DNA of 64,000 nucleotides. Origin: Torreya grandis (Eukaryota; Streptophyta; Pinopsida; Cupressales; Taxaceae). Below, in pieces: positions 1 to 10,801 of the stretch. Each line of letters begins with the position of its first letter. Position 1 is the first letter of the stretch. A model generated the notes under the pieces. The model was not told the origin of the DNA. It ran no database searches and saw only the letters and a program-made list of their open reading frames with translations. The translations under genes were made by a program, and so were the position numbers. The stretch covers positions 477,501-541,500 of the forward strand of contig JARHVA010000350.1 in assembly GCA_037957365.1 (NCBI GenBank), written 5' to 3'.

Positions 1-1284
1 TATATAAATGACAATTCAAAAAGGTGATAATCAGATCTACAATAGGCCAATTGGGTACTAAACATAGATATAACATATGATGAATTTATAAAACCAAGAA
101 TAGGATAAATATAAAAAGTATAACTAAGATATGTATGGAAATGAAAAATAAGTAACACACATATCTTGTTCTGATGATAACATAGTGTTAGATCTAGAAT
201 AGGAAGAAAGTAGACCAGAAGATGATGCTAGAATAGTCCCTTGATTCTATAAATTTGACCTTTAGAGATCTTGATAATTTAGTTAGCCTAGGATGATTGC
301 ATTGACACTATTATCTAGGTTCAATGTAGGTGTCCTATATAGAATACTTGTTAGAAAAGGATGAAACCACATTTATGCCTTTAAGTTTGTCTTCACTTTC
401 ACTCTGGTGTATTAAGATCTAGGTCATGGACTATTTATCTTCATGAAATTGTAAAACCCTAGTTTTTCATCTTCATGGTGACCTTGGGGGAAAAAGGTTT
501 AGTGAACACATGGTGTCAATATGACCCCAAATAACCCTAGATTTATGATCGCTACCTACATATCTAATAATCTAAAGAGGGACTTAGATTTGTGTAGCTC
601 TCTCATATGTTTTTGATTGTGTGTGAATCATGCCATATGTGATAAGGAAGTACAATAGTGACCTAGATTATAACATGGAAAATATAGATCTTATAATGTT
701 ATTTTATTACTTCAATCTTGTATATGTGTTATCCCTATGATTTATATTTAAATAGGAGAAAACATGAAATCTTTGCTATATTTAGTGTTTGATAGACTTT
801 GATAAGTTGCCTTGGTCTCTTTTTGGTATTTTCTATGTGAGGAATGAATGAGGGTTGATTTTTTATTTATATCAATCCATTTGAAGAAGTAAATCACATT
901 AAATAACTCAAGTTGACCATTAGGATATGTTTCATTTGTAAATTGTATGACTTTATGGAACTAGACACTTGTCAAGTTAGGACACTAGCATCAATGCATG
1001 TGTTTGTTTTATATGCTAGTGTCTAGGGAGTTAGAAAGTAAGTATAGGTTTAGAACTTGTAAAGGTGGAAGATAAGTACATTTAAATAATTTTAGGCAAG
1101 ATATTAGGCTTGGGTCATCAACATAAGATTGGTCAGACTAAAAGATAGGCTAAGGGGAATAAGGTAGAATAGATACAAGACTTGTAGAAGTGGGAAAGGT
1201 CCAAAACTGAGACTAATAGCCAAATTCTAAGTTTTCCAAGTGTACAATATTGAGGTATTATATAATCCATAAATATTATCTACA
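1..1284 (-). repeat. Left LTR (3' LTR) of A2, start cut off by the window
   Basis: It is collinear with the LTRs at 26239-32036, 39189-40490 and 45468-46808, and with the reverse complement of 3116-4542 and 9464-10796. On the plus strand it ends in CTACA, directly before a pyrimidine run that is the polypurine tract of the minus strand. Comparison with the right LTR indicates that about 45 bp are missing at the window start. It has no coding potential. Confidence 0.85.
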
Positions 1285-1297
1285 TTCCCTCCTTTAA
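1285..1297 (-). other. Polypurine tract of A2
   Basis: The minus strand reads TAAAGGAGGGAA immediately before the LTR. This is the expected plus-strand-DNA primer site for reverse transcription. The equivalent tracts are at 9451-9463 in A1 and 40491-40503 in A3, both of the form TTAAAGGGG followed by a few bases. Confidence 0.8.
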
Positions 1298-2078
1298 CCT
1301 AGTAATTAAATTACCAGTGTAAAGGAAAGGAATGCATACCTAGGTGTGTATAACACACATTTGTCTTTACATGTACCTAAATTGAGTTCTTTATTATTTA
1401 TTGACCTATAAATAATATCATGTTATAGTGTATAATTATTTCATATAATTTAGAATTAAAGTACGTTAAATTGATTTAAATTGAAAGAGGAAGGTTTAGT
1501 AGTACACATGTGTGTCTATGTAACCACCTTGCCTAATGTCAAGTTGATTTTAAAATATGTATCATTTTAAGGATCTAAAAATAATAATATTACAAATATA
1601 TATAAATATATAAAGTTCATATATCCAAGGATATATATATATAGAGAGAGAGAGAGGTTGAAAGTCATTTTCCCCTAACTTTGGAGCAAAGGTGAATTAC
1701 CACCTGAGAGTTGAGATTAGATCAATTGTGCAACCCATTCATACTTATAACTTGGAAATATTGAGTGATTTAATTACCTCAACCATACTAAAAAGTGAAC
1801 CAAATACTATAATATATTGGCTCAATAAATTTCATAAAAGTCTGACTAAGGTATCATTATGTAAAAGTCTATGATGAGGCAATAGTCCATAAAAGAGTTT
1901 TTAAATCTAAAATTGATTTGTATTTTTCAATATTGGGCAAAAATTACATATCATATGAAATTTAGATATTTCTCATGATATAACTTTGTATAACAATGGT
2001 ACCAATGTATAGAATTCTACCACAACTATGAATTTGAATCATATAATTATTTGTTATTGATTATTTGAAAACTATGTA
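1298..2078 (-). other. Non-coding 3' internal part of A2
   Basis: It aligns with 8650-9450 of A1 (reverse complement) and 40504-41290 of A3. It includes a short TA/GA-rich run near 1630-1656. The small ORF at 1692-1874 has no recognisable domain and sits in element sequence that is broken in the sister copies, so it is not called as a gene. Confidence 0.65.
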
Positions 2079-2304
2079 AGTGTGGAGAATATGATTCTAA
2101 ATCATGACCCCACTATATATGGAGAAATGTGAAAATTGATATAAGTACCAATATGAATAACATGATTCCAAAACATGCCCCCACTATAGTCTAGAGATGT
2201 TAAATACTAAATAAGTGTGGATAACATACCTCTAAATCATGCACCCACTGAATCTAAAAATGGTGCCAAGTGTGGAGAACATGCCTCTATGACACTCCAC
2301 CACT
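2079..2304 (-). repeat. Array of four 36-bp palindromic modules in A2
   Basis: Modules lie at 2079-2114, 2150-2185, 2214-2249 and 2269-2304. Each is exactly 36 bp, opens with AGTG or a close variant, closes with CACT, and has an inner near-palindrome around ATG..TT/AA..CAT. Spacers of 35, 28 and 19 bp equal the first three spacers of the seven-module array in A1 when both are read from the 3' LTR side. Three modules present in A1 and A3 are missing here. The decayed remains of the adjoining inverted repeat follow at about 2312-2365. Confidence 0.85.
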
Positions 2305-3115
2305 AATATTCCCACCCTTTGAGGTGATTAAAATATAAGAACTAGTAATTTCTTCACCTTAAAAATATAATACAACTATATAATCTATGAATCGAACCAT
2401 GTATCATATAGAAGGAACATGTATAGGTAGATATAGCATTTAAGTGCATAGAATCAATGTGATCACATGAAGGCCTAAGATTCATAATAAATACAATGGA
2501 AATATATATCTAGTAATAGTATAATCTTAACAAGTAAACAATAACACATATAAGAGAACTCAAAAGTAAGTTAAAAGGCAATGGTCCAAGGAGACGGCAA
2601 ACAAAGGGCATGTTTAAAAGCCACAAAATCAAAAGGACATGACTTAGTCAAATGTTTATAAAATAAATAATGACATATTCAAATGTCCATACAATAAACA
2701 ATGACATATTAAAATTTCAAATAAATCATGCATAGGCATGGGGGATACAAATTATGGAGCATATTCAAATGATTGAATAAGGAATACAATATTAAGGTAA
2801 GACACTCAAGGAAGTACATAAAGGAAAGATAAGAAACCAACATAAAAATGTCATAGTAGCCCAAGTATCAAATGTGTTAGGAAAAAATGTTAAATGTAAA
2901 GCATATCAAGTACCCTATGTAAGACATAGTCATGGATAAAGGCATGTATAACTACATATGTAAGGTAAAACATGATAACTGGATGTGATAATCAAACAAT
3001 ATACCATGTGTGTATCAATATCATAGAAGTAGATGCCCCCAATATTTACATAACATGAGTTGAGGGAAGGTCCAAAATATTAAATAATAATAGATCATGT
3101 ATTTTTTATGCCTAT
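2305..3115 (-). other. Non-coding internal segment of A2 up to the A1 insertion point
   Basis: It is collinear with 41716-42500 of A3. The last five bases (3111-3115, CCTAT) are the left target duplication of A1. No gene is seen. Confidence 0.65.
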
Positions 3116-4542
3116 TTTAGAAGATATTTTGTAATTATATAGCACCTTAGTCTTGTAAGATTGGCAAACTCAGACCATGGTTGTTCCTCTTAGTTCTCTA
3201 CCTTTATTACTTATGCAAGTCCCACATTTGATTTATCCTTATGCCACTTGGCCTATATATCTTAGTTTGAATAGTCTTATATTGATGACCTAAATCTTAT
3301 ATCTTGTTTAAAATGCTAAAATGTACTTATATTCCATCTCTACAAGTTTTGAACCTATACTTATTTTCTTTTTCCTTGGACACTAATATCTAGGTTAGAT
3401 AGTAGCATCTATGTTACTATCATACCCTAACGTAAGTGTTTAGTGCCCTAAATTCATCTAATTTACAAATAAAATGTAACCTAATGTTTGACCTTAGTGA
3501 TTTAATGTGAGTTATTACTCAAAATGGATTAATATAAATACAATATCAACCCTTATTCATTCCTCATTAGGTAAACACCTATGAATACCTAACAATCATA
3601 GCAAAGATCATTAAAATAGTATTAAATTAAGAAAATCTTCCCTATTTATTCCTATTTTCATACCAATTATATGGACTACACATATAGGTTTAAATTACTA
3701 AAGGTGAAACCCAAGAGAGTGATTTGCCAAGTTACAATCTAGGTGATTATTTTACTTACATCAACATGTTATATGATCCACACATAAGTTAACACATAAA
3801 AGATAACTAAATGAGTTTGAGACCCTCTTATAGAGTATTGGCTATGTAGGAAAAAAACTTTGATAGTAAGGTCATTGGGATCATCTCAACACCATGTGCC
3901 CACTAACCCTTTTTTTCCTAAGGTCATATTGAAGATGGAAAACTAGGGTTTTTTTATTTTATAAGGAGTTATAGTCCATGACCCAGATCTAAATACACTA
4001 GAATGAAGATAAAGTAAAAATTATAAGCATCTAGGTGGTCACATCTTATTTTATTAGATATTGTATATAGGACACAAGTGTCAAACCCAAATAATAGCAT
4101 CGATGTAACCATCTCATACTTATGTTATTATCTAGAGATTTAGAAGTGTCAAATCTAGAATTTGATGACTATTTCAAAATCTAATTCTAACTTATTTTTA
4201 TCTTTTTCTGGATCCATAACTAAATTATCATCATAATAATCTAAGTACATCACTTATTTGTCATATTTATATCTAGTATAGTTGTACTTTCCATATTTAG
4301 ACTATCTCAATATAATAAATTCTACATATGCTTATATTTAAGTTTAGAATCTCATTGGCCTATTGTAAATCTGATTATCACTCATGTGTCATTTCATTTC
4401 TATATATCCCTTTAATCTAAATCTAAGGTTAAATACAAACACTTAGATTTTATTTTATGGTTAGATTTCATTTTACATTTAAACACTTAAATTTAATTTT
4501 AGGGTATTGGATGACTTTTATATTTAATTTTAGGGTTAAACA
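3116..4542 (+). repeat. 5' LTR of A1
   Basis: It starts TTTAGAAGATA (TG decayed to TT) and ends in TTAAACA. A TATA-like CTATATAT lies near 4396-4405, about 140 bp before the end, leaving a short R-U5. It is about 95 bp longer than the 3' LTR because of repeated AAACACTTA/TTAATTTTAGGGT units between about 4437 and 4545. Confidence 0.85.
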
Positions 4543-4558
4543 TTTAGTGAACCTGATC
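4543..4558 (+). promoter_or_regulatory. Primer-binding-site position of A1
   Basis: TTTAGTGAACCTGATC follows the LTR end directly. The same position in A3 (minus strand, 45467-45452) reads TTTGGTGAACCTAACA, and in family B (18569-18583) TTTGGTGAACTCAAC. I cannot assign the tRNA from memory; it is not the common initiator-Met site seen in Copia-1. Confidence 0.6.
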
Positions 4559-4959
4559 TTTGAATATAAAACCCTAGGCAACTTAGGATTTTATAATTTT
4601 TTCTCTCTTTGATGATCCCTATATTTTATAAAAATGTTCAACATGGATGCCTCATTTTCCAATTTTAAATTCCAATATGTCATAGTTTTTATGGTTTGTT
4701 ACATTACTTGTCTTGTTAAATCTTATAAGTAAATTCATACCAATAAGGAGAGGGTTTTTTAGTGAAACCAATATTTAATATCCTTTCAAAATTAATTTTG
4801 TGATGTTATAGAGCTAACATCTAGATTCGAGCATGCATACTCTACACCATTTGTCTTACCTAAATCTTATTCAAATAACAGTTACCATCTTGCAACCATT
4901 ATTCATGCACAACTAACATTGGAATTTTAGTTCATGTTATTACTATTTAAATAGGTAAG

Positions 4960-5400
4960 GTTGCTCCTCCCATGTTTCCACATATTAGTATAAAAAAAGT
5001 CCCACTTAAACCCAAGCTTGTCATAAAATATAAATGATATGACATTATTGACCAACTGATCAATATGCATGAAAATATTTTAATCGTTGAAATCCTAAAG
5101 CAATCTACTATTTATAAGGATATCTTATATGAAGCATTACATGAAACACAAGTTCCAAGTGATATTGAACCTACTTATTTTATGTATATTATGAAATATA
5201 TTAAAAATAATAACAATATCATCACCTTTGATTCAATATATTTACCATCTAAGGATATTATTGACCAAAATTTTCCTTTGATCATATAAATAACAATACA
5301 AAGTAAAAGTATCAAAAGAGTGCTCATTTATAGTGGATCAAGTCTAAAGATTTGTAGCATGTAATTCCTAACCACCATGGGTATTAACATGGTCCTTATT
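4960..5400 (+). pseudogene. Decayed retroviral-type aspartic protease with upstream linker (A1)
   Basis: The plus-strand frame through 5065-5289 has the layout typical of plant Gypsy protease regions: a YDIIDQL-like start, a segment ending in ETQVPSDI, then ITFDSIYLPS, then RVLIYSGSSLKI. In the family the last motif is usually RVLID(S/G)GSSLN(I/V), with Asp as the catalytic residue. Here the codon at 5329-5331 is TAT, so the catalytic Asp is Tyr. A stop lies at 5287-5289. The expected role was cleavage of the Gag polyprotein in virus-like particles. The SINE at 5401 interrupts the region, and weakly protease-like sequence continues to about 5780 beyond it. Little gag seems to remain upstream. 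Confidence 0.65.
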
Positions 5401-5581
5401 TTACTAATGAGATGTGGGTAATTTGTTAAAGTGGTTTGGTTTATCCAAGCCCCACCTAAGTTAAAATATCTAGAAGGCATATGAGGCTAGTTATGTGGCT
5501 ATTAGTTTTTTGGGGATCTGGGGCCCCGTATGTGTCCTAAACTAGTTCAAGATCTAATCAAAATCCTTTATTGATAAAAAA
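5401..5581 (+). mobile_element. tRNA-derived SINE-like element, plus-strand copy
   Basis: This 181-bp segment aligns with the reverse complement of 54622-54873. It has an A-box-like stretch (GTGGGTAATTTGTTAAAG) and, about 30 bp later, a degraded B box (AAGTTAAAATAT, where the sister has GGTTTAAATCTC). It ends in an A-rich tail, ATAAAAAAA. The flanks ACATGGTCCTTATT (5387-5400) and ACATTGGAATTATT (5582-5595) match at 10 of 14 positions and are a plausible target duplication. Compared with the other copy it lacks about 70 bp in the middle. Confidence 0.7.
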
Positions 5582-5595
5582 ACATTGGAATTATT

Positions 5596-7250
5596 CAAAA
5601 TTATGTTATGCACATTAAAGGATTTTATAATTCACATAGCCATCCATTTGGACAAATTACATTGAATGTGACCTTAAGATCGACAATAATTGTAACTACT
5701 TTTCAATTCATGTCTTAATCCATACATTATATTTTACTTTTGAGTAGACCTTGGATATATTTAATGTAATATATCCCATTTACACTTAATCGATGTGTAA
5801 CAATCATACACGAGAAAACCTTATTATCCATGTCTATCAATAATGAGCCTTTCAAATTTTATAAAATGATACAATTTAAAGTTGAAGGCATCCTTACAAT
5901 GGTACCACCTAAAAATCCAAAACTTTTAAAAATATACATATGTATGAAATAGGTTAGTCAATTACAATGGATCCCTCCTCTCAAGATACATGTAAGGCAC
6001 AAAGCTATAAAGTGCACATAGATATGCATAAGGATAAATAACCATTAGTAAAAGAGTCTAAAAAACAACAAGAATCCTTAACATTTGAACTTCTTTTATT
6101 AGTTAATACTGATAAAAAATATGTCCATATTTAAGATTACTATGATAGTGATGATGATACAACCTATGATATGATAAATGATAAAATACAAAAATTAAAA
6201 TTTGATCCACTTGTTCACTTGTCACATATTGTATATGAACCTATGGGTCCTAGAACATATAAATTAAAACCAAATACTAAAAATATAGAATTGAATCTAG
6301 ATAGAGATAAAAGAAAAATAGTAGATAAACATGTAAATTTTTGTTATTCTATACATCCCTCTTGTTTAAAAGCATTGAGTTAACCTTAAATGGGCTAAAT
6401 GTAAATGCATCATGTGAATAATGTAGAGTCTTCTCAAAATCCTTCACAACACACATTAAAAATCACACCCCAATAGGATACTACAAACATAATTTTATCT
6501 ATGCTAGTTGAGCATTGAATGATTTCATTACCTTCTACTAGAAATAGATCAAGTAGTAGGCTTTTACTCATAGAGAAAGCACCATATTATAATTATCATT
6601 AGATTTTAGCCCATAATACAAATTAATGTGAAGCATTGAGGAACCAAATTTATAAATATAAAAATGAAGGGCACATACAAATTATGTCTGAAACACATAA
6701 AAGGCAACACCATTCTCATTTGTCAAAAACGAGAAATATTTCACAAAGACCAAAGCACCAATACCTTACCATTACTAAAAATATCAATGTCATTAATTGC
6801 CCAAACCTCAAGGTCAATGTACATACTACATATAAAAATCATATCCTCGAACCATTACAATAGTTGGGACATAATATATATGAATTAAAATATTCTATAG
6901 CATCTTTAGATTCTCTTGGATGTATTATATTATCCATTACATGGAGTCCAAAGGTAGTGGACATTTTAATATGGTTCATGAACCAAGAATCACATTTGAA
7001 TTTACAACTTGGGCAATAATGGTTGTTTGATATGAAAGGAATTGTTAATGTTATACAATAATTTATTATTTTTTAACTTGATAACAAAGAAGTTTGTGTT
7101 ATATATACTGAATATAAAGGACAACCACCAAAAATTAATGGTACTAAATTACCAATAGACACAACACTTTTAGCACTCATGGAATATAAATAATTTTGGC
7201 AAGCAAGGCCACCACATGATATATTAGCTCATAAATTTAAAGATATAATG
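5596..7250 (+). pseudogene. Decayed gag/protease-linked coding region of A1
   Basis: Open stretches broken by stops run through here. The clearest is 6171-6383, a 70-residue lysine-rich segment containing DPLVHLSHIVYEPM. At about 6600-6700 the frame reads a His/Cys segment AHNTNxCEALRNQIYKYKNE (x = stop) followed by GHIQIM. It resembles the knuckle-like C-terminus seen in B at 20550-20650 (EFHRAPSHTKN, then LRHKIQYLIDGDHIV). I infer a Gypsy gag C-terminus; no polymerase domain appears. Where this belongs relative to the protease is unclear, and rearrangement is possible. Confidence 0.45.
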
Positions 7251-8161
7251 GATTAAATGATTTCAAAAATTTCCAAAAAAAATCAAAACATTTAAAACTT
7301 CAAAATCACTTTCAGCACTTACATGTTATATTTGCTCCTTGGCATCCATGTGTTGCTTTCGTATTGATGGATGGCATACTCAATTAATCCTACATACACA
7401 TATGTGTCACACTTCTAATTGAGTGTGATATATACATACAAAAATGCATGATATATTCCTCTTTTGGATGTTGTACCTTCCTTTTATTCATGTCATAGAT
7501 ACACTAGGGACACCTACTTCTTTGATCACAATATAACATAGGTTATATGATTCCATGACCACTCTACATTATCATGTTTGAGATTTCATATATACTTATA
7601 CATACCTATTATCTATGATTATATCTTACTGAGGGTACTTCATATGATATACACTTGACATACTTTTCCTAACACATTAGATCCATGAGATGTTATGACA
7701 TGTTTATGATAGTTGTTTATGTTTTACTTTATCCACTTCCTTGAGTGTCTATTATTCATTTTTCAAATATTTAATTATGTTACTTTACTTGCATCCCCCA
7801 TGCCTATGTATGATTTTATTAACATATACATATGTCATTATTTATTATATGGATATTTTAATATGTCATTATTGCCTTTATATATATTTGATTAAGTCAT
7901 GTCCCTTTAATTGTGCAATATTTGAACATGTCCCTTGTTTACGGTCACCATTGTCTCTTGACTTGATTTTGAGTGCCCCTTTTGATTTTTTTTCTTGTTG
8001 AGATTGTACTATTACTAGTTATATTTTTCCATGATATTTATCATGCATCTTAGGCATACATGTGATCACATTGGTTCTATGTGCTTCAATGATACATTTT
8101 CCTAGACATGTTCCTTCTATATGTTACATGGTTACATTCACCAATTATATCATTGTCTTAT
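7251..8161 (+). other. Non-coding 3' internal region of A1
   Basis: It is collinear with 41790-42740 of A3 in reverse complement (for example, CTCCTTGGCATCCATGTGT at 7336 matches A3 near 42586). The ORFs at 7713-7895 and 7741-8001 are AT-driven and not conserved in the sisters, so they are not called. Confidence 0.65.
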
Positions 8162-8213
8162 CCATTTGAGGTGAGGTAACTACTAGTTATTATATTTACC
8201 TCACCTCAAATGG
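8162..8213. repeat. Perfect 18-bp inverted repeat next to the module array (A1)
   Basis: Left arm CCATTTGAGGTGAGGTAA (8162-8179) and right arm TTACCTCACCTCAAATGG (8196-8213) are perfect reverse complements around a 16-bp loop. A3 has the equivalent at 41727-41775 with an intact 12-bp core (TTTGAGGTGAGG with CCTCACCTCAAA); A2 has a decayed version at about 2312-2365. Confidence 0.9.
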
Positions 8214-8223
8214 TGGGAATATT

Positions 8224-8649
8224 AGTGGGCAAATGTCATAGAGACATGTTCTCCACACTAGGCAAACTTGTTATATTTAGTGGGGGCATGCTTTAGAAGC
8301 ATGTTCTCCACACTCATTTATTATGGTACTTATATCAATTTCTATATTATAGTGGGGTAATACTTGGGAATCACATTCTCCACACTCATTAAATATGGGG
8401 TACATATATCAATTTGTAGATTTAGTAGGGATATGTCATATGGACATGGATTCCACACATTCATAGTTTCCATATTATAATAGGGGTATGCTTTGGAATC
8501 ATGTTACCCACACCTATTCAGTACTTAGCATCTCTAGTTTATAATGGGGGAATGATTTGGAAACATGTCCTCTACATTGGTACATATATCAATTTTCAGA
8601 TTTATCTATTTATAGTGGTGACATGCTTTGGAAGCATGTTCGCCACACT
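8224..8649 (+). repeat. Array of seven 36-bp palindromic modules in A1
   Basis: Modules lie at 8224-8259, 8279-8314, 8351-8386, 8424-8459, 8479-8514, 8543-8578 and 8614-8649, all exactly 36 bp. The plus-strand consensus has AGTGGGGG outside, GCATGCTT then TGG then AAGCATG in the centre, and TTCTCCACACT on the right, so each can fold into an imperfect hairpin. Spacers are 19, 36, 37, 19, 28 and 35 bp and share AT-rich text such as ATATATCAATTT. The array ends about 0.8 kb before the polypurine tract. Confidence 0.9.
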
Positions 8650-9450
8650 TACACAGTTATCTATGTTGGCCAAAGCACTTAGTTATATGATTTGATTTCA
8701 TAGTTATGGTAAAGTTATATATATTGGTACTATTATTATACATAATTTTATAATGATACATATCTAAGGTGAATATTCTATACAACTTGTGCCTAATATT
8801 ATAAAATCTAAATTAATTTTAGATTCCAAGAATATTTTATGGACTTTTATTATATCATAGACTTTTTTCATACTTATACCTCGTGGAATTTTATAGAATT
8901 TTATTGATCCAATATCTACTAGTAGTTGGTTCACATTTTGGTATGATTTAGGTGATCTAATAACTCAATCTTGCCAAGTTTTCAAGTTGGAATTGATCAT
9001 CCAACCTCAATATGTTATAGGTGTCATTGGGTTAAATGGTTGAACTAATCTCAATTACTAGGTGGAAATTCACTTTTGCTCCAAATTCGAGGGCATGTGC
9101 CTTCTAATATCTCTCTCTATTTATCACCTTGGATATATTAACTTTAATATTTATCCTAATCTCATTTTTTATAACCTTATAATGACACATATTTTAAAAA
9201 ACAACTTGTCAATAAACAATGTGGTTACATTTACTCAAAGGTGTAATCCTAAACCTTGTTATTTTAATTTTAATATATTTAAATTAATTTAAACAAAAAT
9301 TATATGCACTAATTTTATACTATAACATACTCTTGGTTGTATTTCAATCACTAGTTAAGCACTTAAGCTTGGAACATACAGAGATAAGGTGTGCATACAC
9401 ACCCAAGTACGCATTCATTTCATTTAAACTTGAAATTTAATTACTAGATT

Positions 9451-9463
9451 AAAGGGGATGAAA
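9451..9463 (+). other. Polypurine tract of A1
   Basis: AAAGGGGATGAAA directly precedes the 3' LTR. This is the standard plus-strand primer position. Confidence 0.8.
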
Positions 9464-10796
9464 TATAGATGATATTTTGTGATTATATAAAACTTTAGTC
9501 TATTACACTTGTTAAACTTAGACTTTGGTTGTTCCTATCATTTCTCTAACTTTTCTACTTATGCAAGTCTTGCATTTGCTCTATCCCTGTGCCACTTGAC
9601 CTATATATCTTAGTTTAAATATTATTATATTAATGAACTAGGTATTTTACCTTACCTAGAATGATTAAAATTCATTTATAATCCATCTCTATAATTTCTA
9701 AACCTATACCTATTCTCTTACTCTCTAGACACTCTAGGTCAAATAGTAGTGTCAATATTACTATCCTACCCCAAGATAAGTGTCTAGTTCCATAAATTCA
9801 TCCAATTTACAAATGAAACATATCATAATGGTTGGCCTAGGTGATCTAATGTGAGTTATTACTCCAAATGGATTAATACAAATATAAAATCAACCCTTAT
9901 TCATTCTTCACTAGGAAAACACCTATGAATAAATATCAATCAAACCAAAGAACATTCAAAAAGTATTAAATTGAGCAAAGCCTCCCTATTTAATCTTATT
10001 TCCATACCAATTATAGATACTCCACATATACAATTTTTAAGTACCAAAGGAGTAGCCCAAGAGCCTAATTTTCCAAGTTACAAGTTAGATCATTTTTGTA
10101 CTTGATTTTTGCATATTTTATGATTCACACATAATCCAATATGTATGTGAGAACTACATGAGTTTAAGGCCCTCTTATGGAGTAATATTTATGTATAAAT
10201 CACCCTTTGACATTTAGGTCATTAGTATCAACTCAACACCATGTACCCACTAACCCATTTTTCCTTAAGGTCACATTGAAGATGGAAAACTAGGGTTTTA
10301 CCATTTCAAAAGGACCAAAAGTCCATGACCCAAATCTAAATGCACTAGAATGAAGAAAAAGTAAAACCCAGAAGCATATAGGTGTTTACATCTTATTTCA
10401 ATGGATAATATATATATATATAGGACACTAACATCGAACCCATACAATAGTGTCAATGTAACCATCCTAGGTTGATGTTATTGTCTAGAGAGGTAGAAGT
10501 GTCAGATCCAAAATCTGATGACTATTCCATAAACTACTTCCCACCTACTTTCAACTTATTCTAGATCTAGAATTGCACTAACATAAAAATAAGATAATTA
10601 AATCATTTATTTATCATTTATGTATCTATAATATCTTAGAAAAATAAATTTAATGTATTCTTATATCTAAGTTCAACCTCTAATTAACCTTTTATAGATT
10701 TGATTATCACCCTTATGCAATTTCATTTATATATACCCCTTTAATCCAAATCTAAGGTTAACTCCAAACACTTAGATTTAATTTTAGGGTTAAACA
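9464..10796 (+). repeat. 3' LTR of A1
   Basis: It starts TATAGATGATA (TG decayed to TA) and ends TTAAACA. It matches the 5' LTR over its length and carries the same TATA-like region near 10728-10738. A short (TA)n run sits near 10411-10421. Confidence 0.85.
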
Positions 10797-10801
10797 CTTG
10801 T

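Larger units (their letters stand above)
3116..10796 (+). mobile_element. LTR retrotransposon A1 (family A), inserted in A2 in the opposite orientation
   Basis: LTRs are 3116-4542 (1427 bp) and 9464-10796 (1333 bp), with about 4.9 kb internal including a later SINE. Flanking CCTAT (3111-3115) and CTTGT (10797-10801) fit a 5-bp target duplication that has since taken two transitions. Outside it, A2 resumes at 10802 exactly where uninterrupted A3 continues (about 42508). The internal region carries aspartic-protease and gag-like relics, a large inverted repeat and the palindromic module array. No reverse transcriptase, RNase H or integrase was recognised, so it looks like a gag-protease-only, non-autonomous Gypsy-type element. 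Confidence 0.85.

Noticed and set aside
5510..5540. GGGGATCTGGGGCCCC as a separate GC-rich regulatory site
   Set aside because: It aligns with GGGGATCTATCCCCCC in the other SINE copy and is part of the SINE body.
8224..8649. CRISPR-like look of the 36-bp repeats with 19-37 bp spacers
   Set aside because: The DNA is plant retrotransposon sequence, there are no cas genes, the spacers are similar to each other rather than unique, and the same arrays recur at a fixed place in three element copies.
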